DNA of 64,000 nt from Pararhizobium_B sp963838155 (GCA_963838155.1 CAWIQE010000013.1:1-64000); one strand, 5' to 3'; shown: positions 35,698 through 45,808, counted from the first letter of the stretch. Notes: generated by a model not told the origin, from the sequence alone. A program made the numbers and translations.

Positions 35698-36489
35698 TCA
35701 TGCCCTGCAGGCGGCGCTCTCGCGCTTGTTCTCGGCCAGGCGGAGCTGGTCGCGCTCGTCGAGCGGGCGGCCGCGGCGCGTGGCGGCCTCGACCTCGCGG
35801 CCGATCAGGTCGAAGCGGTTGCGGTCCATCCCTTCGGCGAACAGCAGGTAGTCGAGGTCGCGCGCCTGCCATCCGTAGGCGAGGATCTTGCCGCTCGCCA
35901 TCTCCGTCGGGGTCTCGGCGAGGCCGGCGTCGCGAAAGACGAACATGCTGAGATGGCAGCCGTGCTTGCCGCGATAGCCGACCTGGAGAACGTTGCCGCC
36001 GGCGCGCTTGGCGCTGTCCACGAAGCCGACGGTCAGGCCCGTGCCGGTCAGGTCGGGAATGCTGGGCATGCGGCCGAAATCCGACAGGGCGGCAAGCATC
36101 CGGGCGGCCGGCACATCCCGCGCGGCGCCGGCCTCGAGCCATTTCTCGTGCAGCTCGCGCGCCGTCTGCACGGCGGCCGGCGGCAGGCCCGGCGGGTTCC
36201 CGGGCGGCCAGGCGACCCAGAAGCCGAGACCGAGGACGGCCGCGGCCGCACCGGCGAGAAGCGCCGTCCGCCAGAGCGGCGGCTTCGGCCGCCCGATGCC
36301 GGCGACGAGGTCCGGCGGCGGCGGCACGCCGGCCGCTCCGGCCAGCCCCTTGAGGCGGTAGAGGGCGGCGATCTCGGCCGCCACCGCTGGCTCGCGGCCC
36401 GCCGCCTCGGCGACGCGGCCGGCGGCCTGCGCGTCGAGCTCGCCGTCGACATAGGCGCTGAGGGTCTCCCAGTCGGGGCGGCGGCTCAC
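35698..36489 (-). CDS. Membrane-anchored anti-sigma factor
   Basis: Inhibitor of the ECF sigma factor encoded just upstream, 263 residues. The N-terminal cytoplasmic part (DWETLSAYVDGELDAQAAGRV) is the anti-sigma domain start; there is no HxxxCxxC zinc motif. One membrane helix follows (LWRTALLAGAAAAVLGLGFWV, about 88-108), then a periplasmic domain of about 150 residues. I use the GTG at 36487-36489, which overlaps the sigma stop as GTGA, the usual coupling of such pairs. The inducing signal is unknown; the downstream sulfite-oxidase genes suggest periplasmic redox or sulfite stress. Confidence 0.82.
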   Translation of the reverse strand: MSRRPDWETLSAYVDGELDAQAAGRVAEAAGREPAVAAEIAALYRLKGLAGAAGVPPPPDLVAGIGRPKPPLWRTALLAGAAAAVLGLGFWVAWPPGNPPGLPPAAVQTARELHEKWLEAGAARDVPAARMLAALSDFGRMPSIPDLTGTGLTVGFVDSAKRAGGNVLQVGYRGKHGCHLSMFVFRDAGLAETPTEMASGKILAYGWQARDLDYLLFAEGMDRNRFDLIGREVEAATRRGRPLDERDQLRLAENKRESAACRA

Positions 36490-37010
36490 GGTCGCGACCC
36501 GCGTGCCCGGCCGAGCGGGGTGACGTTGCTCTCCGACACGATGTCGAGGAGCGCCTTGCGCGCACGCGACAGCCTGCTCATGACCGTCCCCTCCGCGATG
36601 CCGAGCACGCCGGCGGTCTCCGCGTAGGACAGGCCCGCGACGTCGACGAGCCCGATGACCTCGCGATGGGCGGGGCCGAGCCGGGCGAGCGCGAGGCGGA
36701 TCGTCACGATGTCCAGGATGCGGTGATCTCCGTCCCACCCGTCGGCGCCGACTGCCTCGTCGACCCACTCGCACGGAACCTCGCGGCCGGCGCGCCTCAA
36801 TCCGTCGATGAAGGCGTTGCGCAGGATGACGAAGAGCCAGCTGCGGTAGGCGGCCGCGTCGCGGGGCGGACGACGCGCCGCAAGCGCCCGCACGATGCAC
36901 TCCTGGACGAGTTCCCTCGCGCTCTCGCGATCCTGGGTGAGCATGTGGGCGAAGCGGTGCAGCGACTCCAGATTGACCTTCAGCCAATCGTGCGTCCGAC
37001 GGTCCACCAC
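36486..37010 (-). CDS. ECF-type RNA polymerase sigma factor
   Basis: Alternative sigma factor of 174 residues. Region 2 is visible as SLHRFAHMLTQDRESARELVQECIVRAL with AYRSWLFVILRNAFID, and region 4 as LARLGPAHREVIGLVDVAGLSYAETAGVLGI (in 36610-36720), then GTVMSRLSRARKAL. No ATG is available at the right place; the GTG pair at 37005-37010 lies right after GGAGAGGAGGG, so I start at 37010. It is coupled to the anti-sigma gene. Likely autoregulated, although I did not find a clear ECF promoter in the 116 bases upstream. Confidence 0.87.
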   Translation of the reverse strand: MVDRRTHDWLKVNLESLHRFAHMLTQDRESARELVQECIVRALAARRPPRDAAAYRSWLFVILRNAFIDGLRRAGREVPCEWVDEAVGADGWDGDHRILDIVTIRLALARLGPAHREVIGLVDVAGLSYAETAGVLGIAEGTVMSRLSRARKALLDIVSESNVTPLGRARGSRP

Positions 37011-37126
37011 CTCCGCCCTCCTCTCCCGGCCCCGCCGGCGCCTTCGCCGGCAGGAGCGCCGATGCTCGGCCGCCCCCGCGCGTTTGTCAACAAGCCCGCC
37101 CCCGGAACGCCCGCCGGCGGGGGCGC

Positions 37127-37582
37127 TCAGCCGGGGGCGGAGGTCGGCCAGTCGACGATGTAGTCCTCGAGGTCCTCGGGGGCGACGTCCTGTTCGCGCA
37201 CGGTGCGGTCGCGCACGGAGATGCCGGCCTGGTGGACGGTGTCGGCGTCGCCGGAGACGAGGGGGTGCCACCAGTAGAGGTCGCGGCCCTCGTCGACCAG
37301 GCGGTAGGCGCAGGTGGGCGGCAGCCAGGTGAGCGTGCGCACGATCTCCGGCGTCAGGCCGATGCAGTCGGGCACCTTCTCCTGGCGGTTCGGGTAGTCG
37401 CGGCAGCGGCAGGAGCGGCCGTCGAGCAGGCGGCAGGCGACGCTGGTGAAGGCGATCTCGCCGGTCTCCCAGTCCTCCAGCTTGTTGAGGCAGCAGCGGC
37501 CGCATCCGTCGCACAGGCTCTCCCACTCGGCGGCGGTCATTTCGTCGAGGGTCTTCACTTTCCAGAAGGCGGTGTCCGACAT
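37127..37582 (-). CDS. YcgN/UPF0260 family cysteine-cluster protein
   Basis: A 151-residue protein of the YkgJ/YcgN group thought to bind zinc or iron through conserved cysteines. These are seen in LCDGCGRCCLNKL (24-35), VACRLLDGRSCRCRDYP and CIGLTP, with a further CAYRL. Length matches the family. The function is unknown in all members I know. The 172-base gap to the divergent PBP gene must contain both promoters. Confidence 0.85.
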   Translation of the reverse strand: MSDTAFWKVKTLDEMTAAEWESLCDGCGRCCLNKLEDWETGEIAFTSVACRLLDGRSCRCRDYPNRQEKVPDCIGLTPEIVRTLTWLPPTCAYRLVDEGRDLYWWHPLVSGDADTVHQAGISVRDRTVREQDVAPEDLEDYIVDWPTSAPG

Positions 37583-37754
37583 CTTGCCTCGGCGTTAACA
37601 CTGTCCGAACATCGACGCTCCGGCTCCTTGTCTATCGGCCGGAAATGCGTCAAAACGAGATCTCAAGGGGCATTTCGTGGTCGCGGCCGGACAGTGAGCC
37701 GCGCGGGGCCGGGCCGTCAAGGGCGGAAGCCGGCGAAAGCCGGGACAATCGCGC

Positions 37755-39944
37755 GTGCAGGATCCGTTCAATCAGGAAGACCGCCCCAGGAAGCGCTCCA
37801 ATATCCTGCTGCGCCTGGATTCCTGGATCGATTCGACCCTCTGGTCGACCTTCGCGGACGCCGGCGAGACCTGGGAGGAGATCACCGTCTTCTTCCGCCG
37901 GTTCCGGGTGCGCGGCTTCCGCAAGCTCGTCTTCGAAATCCTCGGCGAGGGCATGACGCTCGGCGTCGCGGGCTCGGTGCTGATGCTGGCGCTGGCGCTG
38001 CCCGCGTTCCAGGCGACGGAGGGGGACTGGCGCGCGCAGGACGACTATGCCGTGACCTTCCTCGACCGCTACGGCAACGAGATCGGCCATCGCGGCATCA
38101 TCCACGAGGACTCCGTGCCGATCGACCAGCTGCCGGACACGCTCATCAAGTCTGTGGTGGCGACGGAGGACCGGCGGTTCTTCGAGCACTACGGCATCGA
38201 CTTCATCGGCCTCCTGCGCGCCATGGTCACCAACGCCCAGGCCCACGGCGTCGTCCAGGGCGGCTCGACGATCACCCAGCAGCTCGCCAAGAACGTCTTC
38301 CTGTCCAACGAACGGACGCTGGAGCGCAAGGTCAAGGAGGCGTTCCTGGCGCTCTGGCTCGAAAGCCACCTGACGAAGAAGCAGATCCTCGGCATGTATC
38401 TCGACCGGATGTACATGGGCGGCGGCACCTTCGGGGTGGCGGCGGCCGCCCAGTACTATTTCGGCAAGGACGTGCGCGACCTCGACCTCGCCGAATCGGC
38501 GATGATCGCCGGGCTCTTCAAGGCGCCGTCCAAATACGCGCCGAGCGTCAACCTGCCGGCCGCGCGCGCCCGGGCGGACCAGGTGCTGTCGAACCTCGTG
38601 CAGGCCAACCTGATGTCGGAGGGACAGGTCGTCGGCGCCCGGCTCCACCCGGCGAACGTCGTCGACCGCGGCCAGAGCCAGGCGCCGGACTACTATCTCG
38701 ACTGGGCCTATGACGAGGTGCGCCGGATCGCCGTGTCCCACCGCATCCGCCAGCACACGCTGATCGTCAAGACGACGGTCGATCCCAATATCCAGCACGC
38801 CGCCGACGAGGCGCTGGAGACGAGCCTCCGGCAGTACGGCGAGCACTACGACGTCTCGCAGGGCGCCATCGTCGTCATGGAGAACGGCGGCAGCGACCCC
38901 GGCGCCGTCAGGGCCATGGTGGGCGGGCGCGACTACGGCGAAAGCCAGTTCAACCGGGCGACCAAGGCGCGCCGCCAGCCGGGCTCCTCCTTCAAGGTCT
39001 ACGTCTACTCCACGGCGATGGCGCACGGCTTCACGCCGCGCTCGACCATCTCCGACGCGCCGATCACCTGGAACGGCTGGTCGCCGCGGAACTACGAACG
39101 CACCTACGAGGGCAAGGTGTCGCTGATGACGGCGCTCGCCAAGTCGATCAACACCGTGCCGGTCCGGCTGGCGCGCGACTATCTCGGCACCAAGGCGATC
39201 GCCGAGACGGCGCGGCGCATGGGGGTCGAATCGCCCGTCAGCACCGACAAGACCATGGCGCTCGGCACCTCCGCCGTGACGCCGCTCGACCAGGCGACGG
39301 CCTACGGCGTCTTCCCGGCGGAGGGCATGCAGTCCGAGCGCCACGGCATCGACCAGATCCTCGACTATTCCGGCGACGTGCTCTACGACCGTCGCCGGGA
39401 CAGCCCGCCGCCGGAGCGGGCGCTTTCGAAGGACGTGGCCGACGAGATGAACCAGATGCTCATCCAGATCCCCGAATGGGGCACGGGGCGGCGGGCCAAG
39501 CTCGACGGTATCAAGACCGCCGGCAAGACCGGCACGACGCAGGACTACCGCGACGGATGGTTCTGCGGCTTCACCGGCAACTACACGACCGTCGTCTGGA
39601 TCGGCAACGACAACTACACGCCCTCGAACCGCATGACCGGCGGCACGCTGCCGGCCATGACCTGGAAGAAGGTGATGGAATACGCCAACCAGGGCGTGGA
39701 GCTGCGCGCCATCCCCGGCATCGACAACCCGCTGCCGGACGCCAAGGAGCGCGCCAAGTTCCTCGCCGATGCGAAGAAGGGCGTCGACGGAATGGAGCCG
39801 CTGCAGCGCCCGCGGATGCTGTCGCACGGTTCGACGGTGCTCCTGCGCGCCATCGCCGGCGACCTGGAGCGGGCCGCCCCGCTGACGAAGCCGGTGCAGC
39901 AGGTCGCCTCGAGCGCGCCCGTCAGGGCGCCCGAAGAACCTTAG
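37755..39944 (+). CDS. Class A penicillin-binding protein (PBP1a/1b-type transglycosylase-transpeptidase)
   Basis: Bifunctional murein polymerase in the inner membrane, 729 residues. A cytoplasmic N-terminus is followed by one helix near 67-85 (GMTLGVAGSVLMLALALP). The GT51 glycosyltransferase domain has catalytic Glu138 in TEDRRFFEHYGID and GGSTITQQLAKN; the transpeptidase domain has the SxxK motif Ser411-Lys414 (QPGSSFK), SxN at SIN 464-466 and the KTGTT triad near 590. Translation starts at a GTG (37755). The TAG stop is the first part of a RIME-like element. It is followed by a DUF1214/DUF1254 pair. Confidence 0.94.
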   Translation: MQDPFNQEDRPRKRSNILLRLDSWIDSTLWSTFADAGETWEEITVFFRRFRVRGFRKLVFEILGEGMTLGVAGSVLMLALALPAFQATEGDWRAQDDYAVTFLDRYGNEIGHRGIIHEDSVPIDQLPDTLIKSVVATEDRRFFEHYGIDFIGLLRAMVTNAQAHGVVQGGSTITQQLAKNVFLSNERTLERKVKEAFLALWLESHLTKKQILGMYLDRMYMGGGTFGVAAAAQYYFGKDVRDLDLAESAMIAGLFKAPSKYAPSVNLPAARARADQVLSNLVQANLMSEGQVVGARLHPANVVDRGQSQAPDYYLDWAYDEVRRIAVSHRIRQHTLIVKTTVDPNIQHAADEALETSLRQYGEHYDVSQGAIVVMENGGSDPGAVRAMVGGRDYGESQFNRATKARRQPGSSFKVYVYSTAMAHGFTPRSTISDAPITWNGWSPRNYERTYEGKVSLMTALAKSINTVPVRLARDYLGTKAIAETARRMGVESPVSTDKTMALGTSAVTPLDQATAYGVFPAEGMQSERHGIDQILDYSGDVLYDRRRDSPPPERALSKDVADEMNQMLIQIPEWGTGRRAKLDGIKTAGKTGTTQDYRDGWFCGFTGNYTTVVWIGNDNYTPSNRMTGGTLPAMTWKKVMEYANQGVELRAIPGIDNPLPDAKERAKFLADAKKGVDGMEPLQRPRMLSHGSTVLLRAIAGDLERAAPLTKPVQQVASSAPVRAPEEP

Positions 39945-40044
39945 AGCGCTTCCAGGAAAAGTGGAAACCGGTTTTCCGTCCGGAAGCGCGTAAAAGCAAA
40001 GAGATAGAGCGTGTCCGCGATTCCGTGAAACGCGGACACGCTCT
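39942..40044 (+). repeat. Complete RIME-like composite element (A + linker + B)
   Basis: A typical full copy: hairpin A from the PBP stop codon (TAGAGCGCTTCCAGG) to CCGTCCGGAAGCGCG, an A-rich linker TAAAAGCAAAGAGAT, and hairpin B with arms AGAGCGTGTCCGCG and CGCGGACACGCTCT. The next gene begins 30 bases later. Confidence 0.92.
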
Positions 40045-40074
40045 AAGAGCGAAACGATCCTGGCGGCCGCCCAC

Positions 40075-40665
40075 TTGCTGAAAGTCCCCGTTCTCGTCGC
40101 AATAGCGCTTGCCATCGCCTTTTACGGCGGGGTGCGGTCGAGCATATACGCGCTCGACAACGTCGCCCGCTTCGACGCGCTGGAGGTGGGCCCGTGGGCG
40201 GCGTGGCCGGACCTGCAGACCTCCCGGCCCGATCCCTACGCGCTGGCCTACCGGGCGCGGCGCGGCGACGTGCTGCTCGGCGAGGCGGAGGGGCTGGCCT
40301 TCACGGCGACGACCGACAGCGCCGGCCGGCCGCTCTCCGGCCGCTGCCGGTACCGGATCGAGGGCAACACGCCGACGGCGCGCCTCTGGACGCTGAGGGT
40401 GGCCGACCCATCGGGCCGCGCGCTCGGCGGCCGCGATCCGGCGCTGCCGCAGGCCTTCCAGTCGCACGACGTCCTGCGCGGGGCCGACGGGTCGTTCGCC
40501 GTCACCGTTTCGGAGGTCGCCCAGCCGGGCAACTGGATCGCGCTGAGGCACGACGGGCCCGTGGAGTTCGTGCTGACGCTCTTCGATACGCCGGCGGCGG
40601 GCAGCGCCGGGCTCATCGAGCTCGCGATGCCGTCGATCGAGCGGCTCGGGTGCGGCCATGCGTAA
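40075..40665 (+). CDS. DUF1214-like membrane-anchored protein
   Basis: A 196-residue protein with an N-terminal anchor or signal (VPVLVAIALAIAFYGGV) and a beta-rich body ending in PGNWIALRHDGPVEFVLTLF, the pattern of DUF1214 domains. The start is uncertain: a TTG at 40075 is the furthest upstream option. It overlaps the next gene by 8 bases, so both are translated together. Function unknown; the pair follows the class A PBP gene, suggesting an envelope role. Confidence 0.75.
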   Translation: MLKVPVLVAIALAIAFYGGVRSSIYALDNVARFDALEVGPWAAWPDLQTSRPDPYALAYRARRGDVLLGEAEGLAFTATTDSAGRPLSGRCRYRIEGNTPTARLWTLRVADPSGRALGGRDPALPQAFQSHDVLRGADGSFAVTVSEVAQPGNWIALRHDGPVEFVLTLFDTPAAGSAGLIELAMPSIERLGCGHA

Positions 40666-41206
40666 CCTCGCCATCGCCGTCGCCGCCGGGCTGGTCGGCG
40701 CCGCCATGCTGCATATCGTCATCGTCCTCTCGATTCCGCATTTCGCCGGCGGCAAGGCATTCGCAAAGGTGGAGGCGCTCGGGCCGCCCGGCGCCTTCCA
40801 TACGCTCGACCGCGACAAGCCGGACCTCGCGCTCTCCGAGGCCAACCCCTTCCTCCGGTCGGCCCTCTGCGTCTTCGACGCGGGCGCGGCCCCCGTCCAC
40901 GTCTCCGACGGCCAGTCCGCGCCCTTCTGGTCGCTCTCCGTCTTCGACCCGGAATCGAACGAGGTCTACAGCATGAACGACCGCACGGCGGTGGAGCGCC
41001 GGGTGGACGTGACGCTCGCCACGCCGCTGCAGTTGATCGCGCTCCGGCGCTCGACGCCGGACGCCCTCAGCCGGTCGATCCTGGTGGAGCTGCCCGATCC
41101 GAAGGGCTACGTCGTCATCAGGACGATCGCCGAGGACGAGACGTGGGAGCGCATCGCCGGCCGCTTTCTCGCCGAGGCGCGGTGCGCTCCGGTTGCCGCG
41201 CCCTGA
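40658..41206 (+). CDS. DUF1254-like membrane-anchored protein
   Basis: A 182-residue protein with an N-terminal hydrophobic segment (LAIAVAAGLVGAAMLHIVIVL) and a body like half of the DUF1254 family (SDGQSAPFWSLSVFDPESNE, then SMNDRTA). It starts by ATG at 40658 inside the end of its DUF1214 partner. Together the two genes look like a split version of the DUF1254-DUF1214 proteins found fused elsewhere. Function unknown. The last 89 bases are overlapped by a small gene on the other strand. Confidence 0.75.
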   Translation: MRNLAIAVAAGLVGAAMLHIVIVLSIPHFAGGKAFAKVEALGPPGAFHTLDRDKPDLALSEANPFLRSALCVFDAGAAPVHVSDGQSAPFWSLSVFDPESNEVYSMNDRTAVERRVDVTLATPLQLIALRRSTPDALSRSILVELPDPKGYVVIRTIAEDETWERIAGRFLAEARCAPVAAP

Positions 41207-41345
41207 GGCTGGCGGCGTCCCCTCTCCCGCCGAGCGGCTCGCGGCGCACGCCGGTGAAGATGACGATCTCGGCGCCTTCGGCGGGAACGTCCGGCCGTTC
41301 GGTCCGGCTGCGCCGCCTGCGGTGGAAGTCGATCACGCGTGCCAT
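41118..41345 (-). CDS. Small conserved-looking hypothetical protein
   Basis: A 75-residue basic protein starting MARVIDFHRRRRSRT at the ATG at 41343-41345, with a short central block EGAEIVIFTGVRREPL that I associate with small rhizobial proteins of unknown function. The C-terminal half is Arg-rich and overlaps the 3' end of the opposite gene, so either the true protein is shorter or the overlap is genuine. No function can be assigned. Confidence 0.5.
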   Translation of the reverse strand: MARVIDFHRRRRSRTERPDVPAEGAEIVIFTGVRREPLGGRGDAASLRARQPERTAPRRESGRRCAPTSRPRRSS

Positions 41346-41482
41346 TGCTGCCTCCGTTTCCGAAACGGATGAACGCCGAACCATCTCACCCTCGGGTCGC
41401 CGCCGATTACACAGCCGGATAGTTAACAGCCTGCTAACGGTTTTCGGCTAGCGTTGCCTGCAGACAGGTATTGCGTATCAGA

Positions 41483-42553
41483 ATGGGTGGGGCAGTGTCC
41501 GATCGCTTCCGTGATCTCGAAACGCCAGACAGGCATCGCCGTCTGGATGCGGTGCTGATGGCGACCGTCAGCAATTTCGAAAACCTTTCGCATCCGACCG
41601 GCCAGGAGCTGAAGCAGTTCGCGGAGCTCTTCGCGCCGCTGTTCGGCCAGGTCGGCGCGGAAACGCGGCGCCTGGCCGTCGCGGCGCTTTCGCGCTGCAC
41701 GACGGTGCCGGCGGCCGTGGCAAGGCTGATCGCCGCCGAGCCCGTCGACGTCTCGGCGCCCTTCCTCGTCAATTCCGCGGTCCTCGACGAGGCGGCGCTC
41801 GCGGAGGTCATCGCGGCGGGAGACCGTCAGGCGGCGCGGGCGATCGCGCGGCGCCGGTCGCTCTCGCCGGCGACCGTCGCGGCGCTCGCGGCATCGGGCG
41901 ACCCCGCCGTCCTGCGGTCGCTGAGGGTACGGCGCCTGCTGCCGGCCGCCAGCGGCGAGGACGCCGGCGAACGCGCCCGGCTCGCCCGCGAGGAGACGCT
42001 GCGCGAGGAACTCGCCCGGCTCGCCGTTCGCCGGCCGGATGGGGAGACGCGGCGGACCGGGGCGCCTCGGCCGGCGGCCGAGGTTTCGGTCCCTACGGCA
42101 CGGCCGGGCCAGGTGGAACGGCTCGTCGCCTTCGCCGAGCGGCGGGAACCGCAGTTCTTCGTCACCGCCCTCGCCGACCTGCTCGACTGCAGCTTCCGGC
42201 TGGCCGAGCGGATCATGCTGGACATTTCCGGGCGGCAGCTCGCCGAGACCCTGATCGCCACCGGCTTCGGCCGGGACGCGGCACGGCGCACGCTGGAGAG
42301 CCTGCTGCCGCATCTCGGCCGCCGGCAGGGTCAATTGACCAGGGCCGAAATGCTGCTCGGCGGATGCGACCGGGACGACGCCGCCGGGCGTCTCGCCCTT
42401 TGGCTGGGGGCCGACCGCGAGGGGGCGCCCCGCCTGCCGGATCCCCACTTCCACGACAGCCTCGCCGGCACCGGCGCCAACCGCGGCACTCCACCCCGCC
42501 GGACCGCCGCCCACCACGCCGCCTCACCGTCCCGCCCCCTCCGCCGCGCCTGA
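41483..42553 (+). CDS. DUF2336 domain-containing protein
   Basis: A 356-residue helical-repeat protein. The pattern of DUF2336 is visible: LFGQVGAETRRLAVAALSRC, then AAEPVDVSAPFLVNSAVLDEAAL and ARAIARRRSLSPATVAALAA, short HEAT-like repeats. The C-terminal 60 residues are disordered (Pro, Arg, His rich). I use the ATG at 41483 (MGGAVSDRFRDL); a TTG at 41471 or the GTG at VSDRF are alternatives. Members occur in Alphaproteobacteria near regulatory or motility genes, without a known activity. Confidence 0.75.
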   Translation: MGGAVSDRFRDLETPDRHRRLDAVLMATVSNFENLSHPTGQELKQFAELFAPLFGQVGAETRRLAVAALSRCTTVPAAVARLIAAEPVDVSAPFLVNSAVLDEAALAEVIAAGDRQAARAIARRRSLSPATVAALAASGDPAVLRSLRVRRLLPAASGEDAGERARLAREETLREELARLAVRRPDGETRRTGAPRPAAEVSVPTARPGQVERLVAFAERREPQFFVTALADLLDCSFRLAERIMLDISGRQLAETLIATGFGRDAARRTLESLLPHLGRRQGQLTRAEMLLGGCDRDDAAGRLALWLGADREGAPRLPDPHFHDSLAGTGANRGTPPRRTAAHHAASPSRPLRRA

Positions 42554-42727
42554 CCGGCGCGCAGGCGCCCCCGGAAGCCAGCGCCGCCGCATCTCAAGGC
42601 GCCGGCCCCGGCGGTCGTGGGCGCAGGCAGATGACGGGCATGCGGACGATCGGGTAAAGGTCGGTGGCGGCTCCGTGCGCGGGGCCCGTCGCGCCCCGTC
42701 GGTCGCGGACGAAGAGGATGTACGGCC

Positions 42728-43786
42728 ATGCGAAAGACGATCATGACGATCGACGGCGACACCGTCGGCATAAGCTACCATCTCGACGTGCTCGCCTTCT
42801 CGGGCGCCGATCCGACGGCGCCGAAGGCCTATCTGCAGGCTGCGCTGCATGCCAACGAACTGCCGGGCGTCGCCGCGCTCCATTGCCTCATCCCGCTGCT
42901 CGAGGCGGCCGAGGCCGAAGGGTGGCTTCTGGGCGACGTGACGGTCGTGCCGAAGGCCAACCCCATCGGCGGCGGGCAGTATCTCCTCGGCGAGCATGCG
43001 GGCCGGTTCTCGCTGGCCTCGCGCGTCAACTTCAACCGCGACTTTCCGCTTCCCGGCCCGGACGGGATGGCGCCGCGCTTCGGCCCGACGGCGCCGGTGG
43101 CCGCCGAAAAGCGGCTGAAGAGCCTGCTGCTCGACCTCGCCCGGGACCACGACATCGTCCTCGACCTGCATTGCGACGACGAGGCGCTGTCCTATCTCTA
43201 CGTCCCGGCGCCGCTCTGGCCGTCGATGCGCGACCTCGCCGCCTGCCTCGGTTCGGCCGCCGTCATCGTCTGGGACGAGACGTCCGACGCCGCCTTCGAG
43301 GAAGCGGCCCTCCTGCAGATCGCCGATATCTCCGACCGCGCCTTCGACTGGTCGTCGAAGGCCGTCTCGACGGTCGAACTGCGCGGCCGGGCCGACGTTT
43401 CGGTCCAGACCGCCGACGCGGATGCCGGCGGCCTCCTGCGGTTCCTGTGCGGGCGCGGCGTGATCGCCGACGGCAGCACCCCCGGCCGCCTCGACTGGTC
43501 CGGGCCGGCCGAGCCGATCGATCATGTCGAGATGCTGCGGGCACCCGTCGGCGGCACCCTCCTCTATCACGTCGGTCCCGGCGACCGGGTGCGGGCCGGC
43601 GATCCACTGGTCACGATCGTCACCGCTCCCGGCGAGGCGGCCGGCACGGTGGAGATCGACGCCCCGCAGGACGGGCTCGTTCTCTCCCGCCGGGCCCACC
43701 GGGCCACGAGCCGCGGCGACGACCTGCTCAAGCTCGTTTGCCGGCGGCGCGCCGCCGGCGCGAAGCCGGGCACGCTCGACGCCTGA
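42728..43786 (+). CDS. Succinylglutamate desuccinylase/aspartoacylase-family zinc hydrolase
   Basis: Zinc amidohydrolase or carboxypeptidase-like enzyme (M14 AstE/AspA group), 352 residues. Zinc ligands are His41 and Glu44 in ALHANELPG and the later His in VLDLHCDDE; RVNFNRDFP resembles the substrate-binding Asn-Arg segment. The C-terminal domain carries a lipoyl-like barrel (VGGTLLYHVGPGDRVRAGDP). Such proteins deacylate amino-acid derivatives; the true substrate is unknown. It stands alone between the DUF2336 gene and the convergent ugpC. Confidence 0.85.
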   Translation: MRKTIMTIDGDTVGISYHLDVLAFSGADPTAPKAYLQAALHANELPGVAALHCLIPLLEAAEAEGWLLGDVTVVPKANPIGGGQYLLGEHAGRFSLASRVNFNRDFPLPGPDGMAPRFGPTAPVAAEKRLKSLLLDLARDHDIVLDLHCDDEALSYLYVPAPLWPSMRDLAACLGSAAVIVWDETSDAAFEEAALLQIADISDRAFDWSSKAVSTVELRGRADVSVQTADADAGGLLRFLCGRGVIADGSTPGRLDWSGPAEPIDHVEMLRAPVGGTLLYHVGPGDRVRAGDPLVTIVTAPGEAAGTVEIDAPQDGLVLSRRAHRATSRGDDLLKLVCRRRAAGAKPGTLDA

Positions 43787-43830
43787 GCGCGCCGGAACCC
43801 GCTTTCCGATCCCGCGCCGGTTTCTCTTTC

Positions 43831-43875
43831 GCAATTCCTGACGGAAAACCGGTGCCTACTTTTCCTGGAATTGCT

Positions 43876-43878
<3 letters not shown>
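43831..43878 (-). repeat. RIME-like hairpin A element, AATTCC variant, overlapping the ugpC stop
   Basis: GCAATTCCTGACGGAAAACC at one side and TTTTCCTGGAATTGC at the other, with CGGTGCC between. Its outer TTA gives the TAA stop of ugpC (43876-43878 on the minus strand). It lies between convergent genes. Confidence 0.85.
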
Positions 43879-44934
<1,056 letters not shown>

Positions 44935-44958
44935 ATGCCTCGTTTCCCGTTCCCGTGC

Positions 44959-45801
44959 TTACTTTTCCGGCTCGGTGAGCCCCTTGACGAACCATCGCTG
45001 GAAAAAGATGACGACGGCCACCGGCGGCAGGAGCGCCAGGATCGACGTGCCCATGACGAGCTGCCATCGCGGATCGGAATCGGCGACGTTCACCATCTGC
45101 TGGATGCCGACGACGACGGTCGTCATGTTCTGGTTGGTCGTGATGATCAGCGGCCAGAGATACTGGTTCCAGCCGTAGATGAAGAGAATGACGAAGAGCG
45201 CCGCGATGTTGGTGCGCGACAGGGGCAGCACGATGTCCTTGAAGAACTGCAGCGGGCCGGCGTTGTCGAGCATGGCCGCCTCCAGCAATTCGTCCGGGAT
45301 GGTCATGAAGAACTGCCGGAAGAGGAAGGTCGCCGTCGCGCTGGCGATCACCGGCAGGATGAGCCCGGCATAGGAATTCAAGAGGTTCAGGCCGGCCGCG
45401 ACGGAGTAGGTCGGCAGGATGCGCACCTCGACCGGCAGCATCAGCGTGACGAAGATCACCCAGAAGGCGAGCGTGCGGAACGGAAAGCGGAAATAGACGA
45501 TGGCGTAGGCCGAGATGATCGAGATGGCGATCTTGCCGACGGTGATGCCGAGCGCCATGACGAAACTGTTGACCAGCATGCGCCAGACCGGCGCCGAGGC
45601 GGCGAAGCCGCTCGACAGGATGGTGGAGTAGTTCTCGACCGCGTGGCCGCCCGGAAGCAGGGGCACCACGCCGGAGAGGAAGCTCGTCGAGCCCTGCGTC
45701 GAGGCGACGAGGGCGACGTATATCGGGAAGACGACGAGCGCCACGCCGAAGATCAGCACGAGATGGGCGACGACGTTGAAGACCGGGCGGTTCTCGATCA
45801 T
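44959..45801 (-). CDS. ugpE: sn-Glycerol-3-phosphate ABC importer permease UgpE
   Basis: Inner-membrane permease of 280 residues with about six helices, MalG group. The coupling loop is visible at ELLEAAMLDNAGPLQFFKDIVLPLSRTN (45225-45310 region). It begins MIENRPVFNVVAHLVLIFG and ends WFVKGLTEPEK, as expected for UgpE. It lies 7 bases after ugpA. Confidence 0.92.
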   Translation of the reverse strand: MIENRPVFNVVAHLVLIFGVALVVFPIYVALVASTQGSTSFLSGVVPLLPGGHAVENYSTILSSGFAASAPVWRMLVNSFVMALGITVGKIAISIISAYAIVYFRFPFRTLAFWVIFVTLMLPVEVRILPTYSVAAGLNLLNSYAGLILPVIASATATFLFRQFFMTIPDELLEAAMLDNAGPLQFFKDIVLPLSRTNIAALFVILFIYGWNQYLWPLIITTNQNMTTVVVGIQQMVNVADSDPRWQLVMGTSILALLPPVAVVIFFQRWFVKGLTEPEK

Positions 45802-45808
45802 GGCTGGC

